Below are positions 11,411 to 13,496 of a stretch of 13,496 nucleotides of DNA, one piece after another (within the stretch, counting starts at the first letter, position 1; every line of letters begins with the position of its first letter). The stretch lies in assembly GCA_049430265.1 (NCBI GenBank), contig JBMTBW010000022.1:1-13496 (forward strand). Direction: 5' to 3'. A program made the position numbers and the translations under genes. Below the pieces are notes generated by a model that worked only from the letters and a program-made list of their open reading frames with translations, made no database searches and was not told the DNA's origin. Source of the DNA: MAG-120802 sp049430265 (GTDB taxonomy: Bacteria > Actinomycetota > Actinomycetes > Nanopelagicales > Nanopelagicaceae).

Positions 11411-13496
11411 GTGGCTAAATCCTGGACAGATGGTGCGCCGAGCCCCAAGGCGCTTCAAGAGCATGCACACTTGAGGGACCCTTTCACATACCGATTAAAG
11501 AAGTTTTTACTTGGTGCTCCGCTAAATCGCCACACATTAAGTCATCAAAGATTAAAAAAGCGCTATGCCCTGGGAATTCTATCCTCGGACTGTATTTCAT
11601 CTTCGGCATATGGCTCTGAGCAAATTTTGATTGCACTCCTTCCAGCCTTTGGCTTGGCCGCATTTACATTGCTGATGCCTATGACTTTTGTAGTGTTGAC
11701 AGTCCTTTTAATCATTACGCTCTCATACCGAAATGTAATTTCGGTTTATACCCAGTTTGGTGGCGCCTATATTGTCTCAAGAGATAACTTTGGACCAGTA
11801 GTTGCTCAGATTGCGGCAGTTGCTCTAATCCTTGATTACATAGTGACTCTTGCTATTCAAACTGCTGCAGGGGTTGCAGCAATTATTTCAACATTTCCTG
11901 AACTAGCTCCTTGGAAGATTCATATGTGCTTTGCGGTGATAGCACTTCTCTCTTTTGGAAACTTAAGAGGCGTTAAAGAAGCAGGAAGGGCATTTGCGCT
12001 TCCTACCTATTTATTCGTGGGTTCTATGTTTACCGTCTTTGCAATTGGAATCTATCGGGAATTGACCACCGGTCTACCAAGGCTTGATCCGAGCGTTAAA
12101 GGAGCTATCGAAATTGGCAGCGAGCAAGGCCTGCTCTCTGCGGCTGCAATATTTATTCTACTTAGAGCATTTGCAAATGGCGGCTCTTCTCTAACTGGAC
12201 TTGAGGCTATTGCTGATGGAGTTGGCCTCTTTAAGAGCCCTGAATCGGTTAATGCCAAAAAGACTCTGGTAATTATGAGCTTAATTTTGGGTTCATTAGT
12301 ACTTGGCGTCTCTTATTTTGCGCACCGAATTTTGGCAGTGCCATATCAAGATGAAACTCCGACCGTAATTTCCCAGGTTGCCTCAACCATTTTGGGGGAT
12401 GGTCCTTTTGGCTCAATCTTCTTCATAATTGTGCAAGCATCAACAATGTTAATTCTCTTTGCTGGAGCGAATACCACATTTAGTGCGTTTCCAATTGTAG
12501 TTAATTACGCTGCTGCTGATGGCTATCTACCAAAATGGCTAACAAAGCGTGGACATAAACTTAATTTCTCTAATGGGATTTTGGTTTTATCATCTGCAGC
12601 TTTAATCTTGGTGCTTGTTACTGCTGGTTCAGTCTCTTACCTAGTTGCATTTTATGCCTTAGGTGTTTTCACCGCTTTCACTCTCTCTGGTCTTGGAATG
12701 GCTAAATATAACTACGTCAATAGAGAGGGTCCCTGGAAATTAAAGTTTGCCATCAATGCAATCGCTGGTGGACTTTCGCTGATCATTGTAATTATTTTTT
12801 CAATAGTTAAATTCACTGAAGGTGCATGGGTGGTACTAATTGTTGCTCCAATTCTTGTCACTGCATTTCTCCGGTTAAGAAAACGATATGAATCAGAGCA
12901 AAGTGCTTTGCTGGTTAGAAAAGAGCAGGAGCGAGCTCTTTCTATGACTCGACATGATGTCACCGTATTGGTTGATTCCGTCGATCTAGCTACGGTAGGG
13001 ACAGTGCGGTATGCCCGTTCATTAAATCCAAGGTCAATACATGCTGTTCACTTTGTTTTAGATGACCGTCGCGCTGAGGTAATTCGAAAAGAATGGATGA
13101 GTAATCACGGAGTAGATGATGTCCCAATTGAATTTATAGATTGCCCAGATCGAAGGTTGCCAAATTCAGCGGTTGATTATGCAATTCGTGCCACACAGAA
13201 TCCTGAAGTGGAATTAACACTTCTTCTTCCTCGGCGTGCATATCGGGGTTTTCTGGGTCGATTGCTACACGATCAAACAGCAGAAGAGATTGCTCGCCCA
13301 ATCTCACAACTTCCTAGAGTAGTTGCAACCATTGTTCCCTTTGACATCGACAAAATAATCTCTGGGCAGGCACAAATTGCGCCAAAAGTTGAAGAGAAGC
13401 TCACGCCAAAGGCCAAAACAGAGACACCGATGCGAGCTCAAAGTAATTGGCTCCAATCATCTGAGGTAGTTAGCCACTATCAAGAATCTATGATGC
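11411..13496 (+). CDS. KimA-like APC-superfamily transporter (probable K+ uptake), 3' end cut off
   Basis: Open from GTG 11411 to the window end, at least 695 residues. The membrane part (about 50-490, roughly twelve hydrophobic segments) follows Bacillus KimA closely: L-S-S-D-C-I-S-S-S-A-Y-G-S-E-Q (57-71), S-Y-R-N-V-I (105-110), G-G-A-Y-I-V-S, L-D-Y-I-V-T (141-146), L-T-G-L-E-A-I (261-267) and Y-A-L-G-V-F. Asp60, Tyr67, Asp142, Tyr143, Thr146 and Thr262 match residues reported for K+ or H+ handling in KimA, which imports K+ with protons and is inhibited by c-di-AMP. A cytosolic Usp-like domain follows (about 515-645). After it a Lys/Glu/Pro-rich stretch runs on with no stop. GTG is the only reasonable in-frame start except TTG 11471. 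An amino-acid substrate cannot be excluded. It is divergent from gabD, 49 bases away. Confidence 0.82.
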   Translation, partial: MAKSWTDGAPSPKALQEHAHLRDPFTYRLKKFLLGAPLNRHTLSHQRLKKRYALGILSSDCISSSAYGSEQILIALLPAFGLAAFTLLMPMTFVVLTVLLIITLSYRNVISVYTQFGGAYIVSRDNFGPVVAQIAAVALILDYIVTLAIQTAAGVAAIISTFPELAPWKIHMCFAVIALLSFGNLRGVKEAGRAFALPTYLFVGSMFTVFAIGIYRELTTGLPRLDPSVKGAIEIGSEQGLLSAAAIFILLRAFANGGSSLTGLEAIADGVGLFKSPESVNAKKTLVIMSLILGSLVLGVSYFAHRILAVPYQDETPTVISQVASTILGDGPFGSIFFIIVQASTMLILFAGANTTFSAFPIVVNYAAADGYLPKWLTKRGHKLNFSNGILVLSSAALILVLVTAGSVSYLVAFYALGVFTAFTLSGLGMAKYNYVNREGPWKLKFAINAIAGGLSLIIVIIFSIVKFTEGAWVVLIVAPILVTAFLRLRKRYESEQSALLVRKEQERALSMTRHDVTVLVDSVDLATVGTVRYARSLNPRSIHAVHFVLDDRRAEVIRKEWMSNHGVDDVPIEFIDCPDRRLPNSAVDYAIRATQNPEVELTLLLPRRAYRGFLGRLLHDQTAEEIARPISQLPRVVATIVPFDIDKIISGQAQIAPKVEEKLTPKAKTETPMRAQSNWLQSSEVVSHYQESMM

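Noticed and set aside
11362..11448. 29-codon N-terminal extension of gabD to the ATG at 11448
   Set aside because: It overlaps the divergent transporter coding start, does not look like an aldehyde dehydrogenase N-terminus, and would leave no room for either promoter.
11362..11461. c-di-AMP (ydaO-type) riboswitch upstream of the KimA-like gene
   Set aside because: The gap to gabD is 49 bases, too short for the aptamer, and no matching conserved segments were seen.
12052..12963. Minus-strand open frames at 12052-12258 and 12712-12963
   Set aside because: Both are antisense to the continuous transporter frame and show no coding features.
1..13496. CRISPR array, transposase, integrase, toxin-antitoxin or phage genes
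   Set aside because: No tandem repeat-spacer pattern, no terminal inverted repeats and no recognisable mobile or defence protein on either strand.

Overview
The window looks like a piece of the core chromosome of a streamlined, AT-leaning actinobacterium. Freshwater acI-type Actinobacteria (Nanopelagicales) are the best guess. Three things support this. The Crp-family regulator is nearly identical in motif layout to mycobacterial/corynebacterial Crp/GlxR. The order marP-like, TlpA-like, nth, crp, ridA, DUF4177-like small gene, asd, lysC, recR, dnaX, ffs, tRNA-Ser recalls the M. tuberculosis Rv3671c-Rv3721c region, with most of the intervening genes gone. Genes are packed with 1-8 base overlaps, and arginine AGA and leucine TTA/CTT codons are common. 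Taxonomy is inference from content and order; no database search was possible.

Layout. (1) 1-1463, minus: an operon of nth (endonuclease III), a TlpA-like thioredoxin lipoprotein and a CvpA/MarP-type membrane protein cut by the window edge. (2) 1519-2220, plus: crp/glxR, divergent from nth and convergent with ridA. (3) 2217-3289, minus: yqeY, then a 51-residue DUF4177-like gene with the best Shine-Dalgarno of the window, then ridA, all abutting or overlapping. (4) 3310-4119, plus: a calcineurin-like metallophosphoesterase. (5) 4112-8774, minus: dnaX, recR, lysC, asd. This covers clamp-loader and recombination mediator functions, then the first two steps of the aspartate amino-acid pathway. 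lysC has an internal in-frame start with a strong ribosome binding site for a separate beta subunit, as in Corynebacterium. A 10-bp dyad separates recR from lysC. (6) 8775-9102: noncoding, with the SRP RNA gene (minus, just upstream of dnaX), tRNA-Ser(GGA) (plus) and one perfect DnaA-box match. (7) 9103-9917, plus: two small unrecognised genes, the first secreted with four cysteines. (8) 9937-11361, minus: an NAD(P)-dependent aldehyde dehydrogenase of the succinate-semialdehyde type. (9) 11411-13496, plus: a KimA-like APC-superfamily transporter, probably for K+, with a C-terminal Usp-like domain and a tail that runs off the window.

How it fits together. Most of the window is housekeeping: base excision repair, recombination, replication clamp loading, protein targeting, Lys/Thr/Met/diaminopimelate precursor synthesis and global cAMP-type regulation. 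No transposon, prophage, CRISPR array or defence system is visible. The points most worth a second look are small-scale: the overlooked 51-residue gene, the internal lysC start, the recR-lysC dyad, a hairpin that could mask the dnaX ribosome binding site, a split between SD-led internal genes and SD-less transcript-leading genes, and the orphan secreted gene pair.
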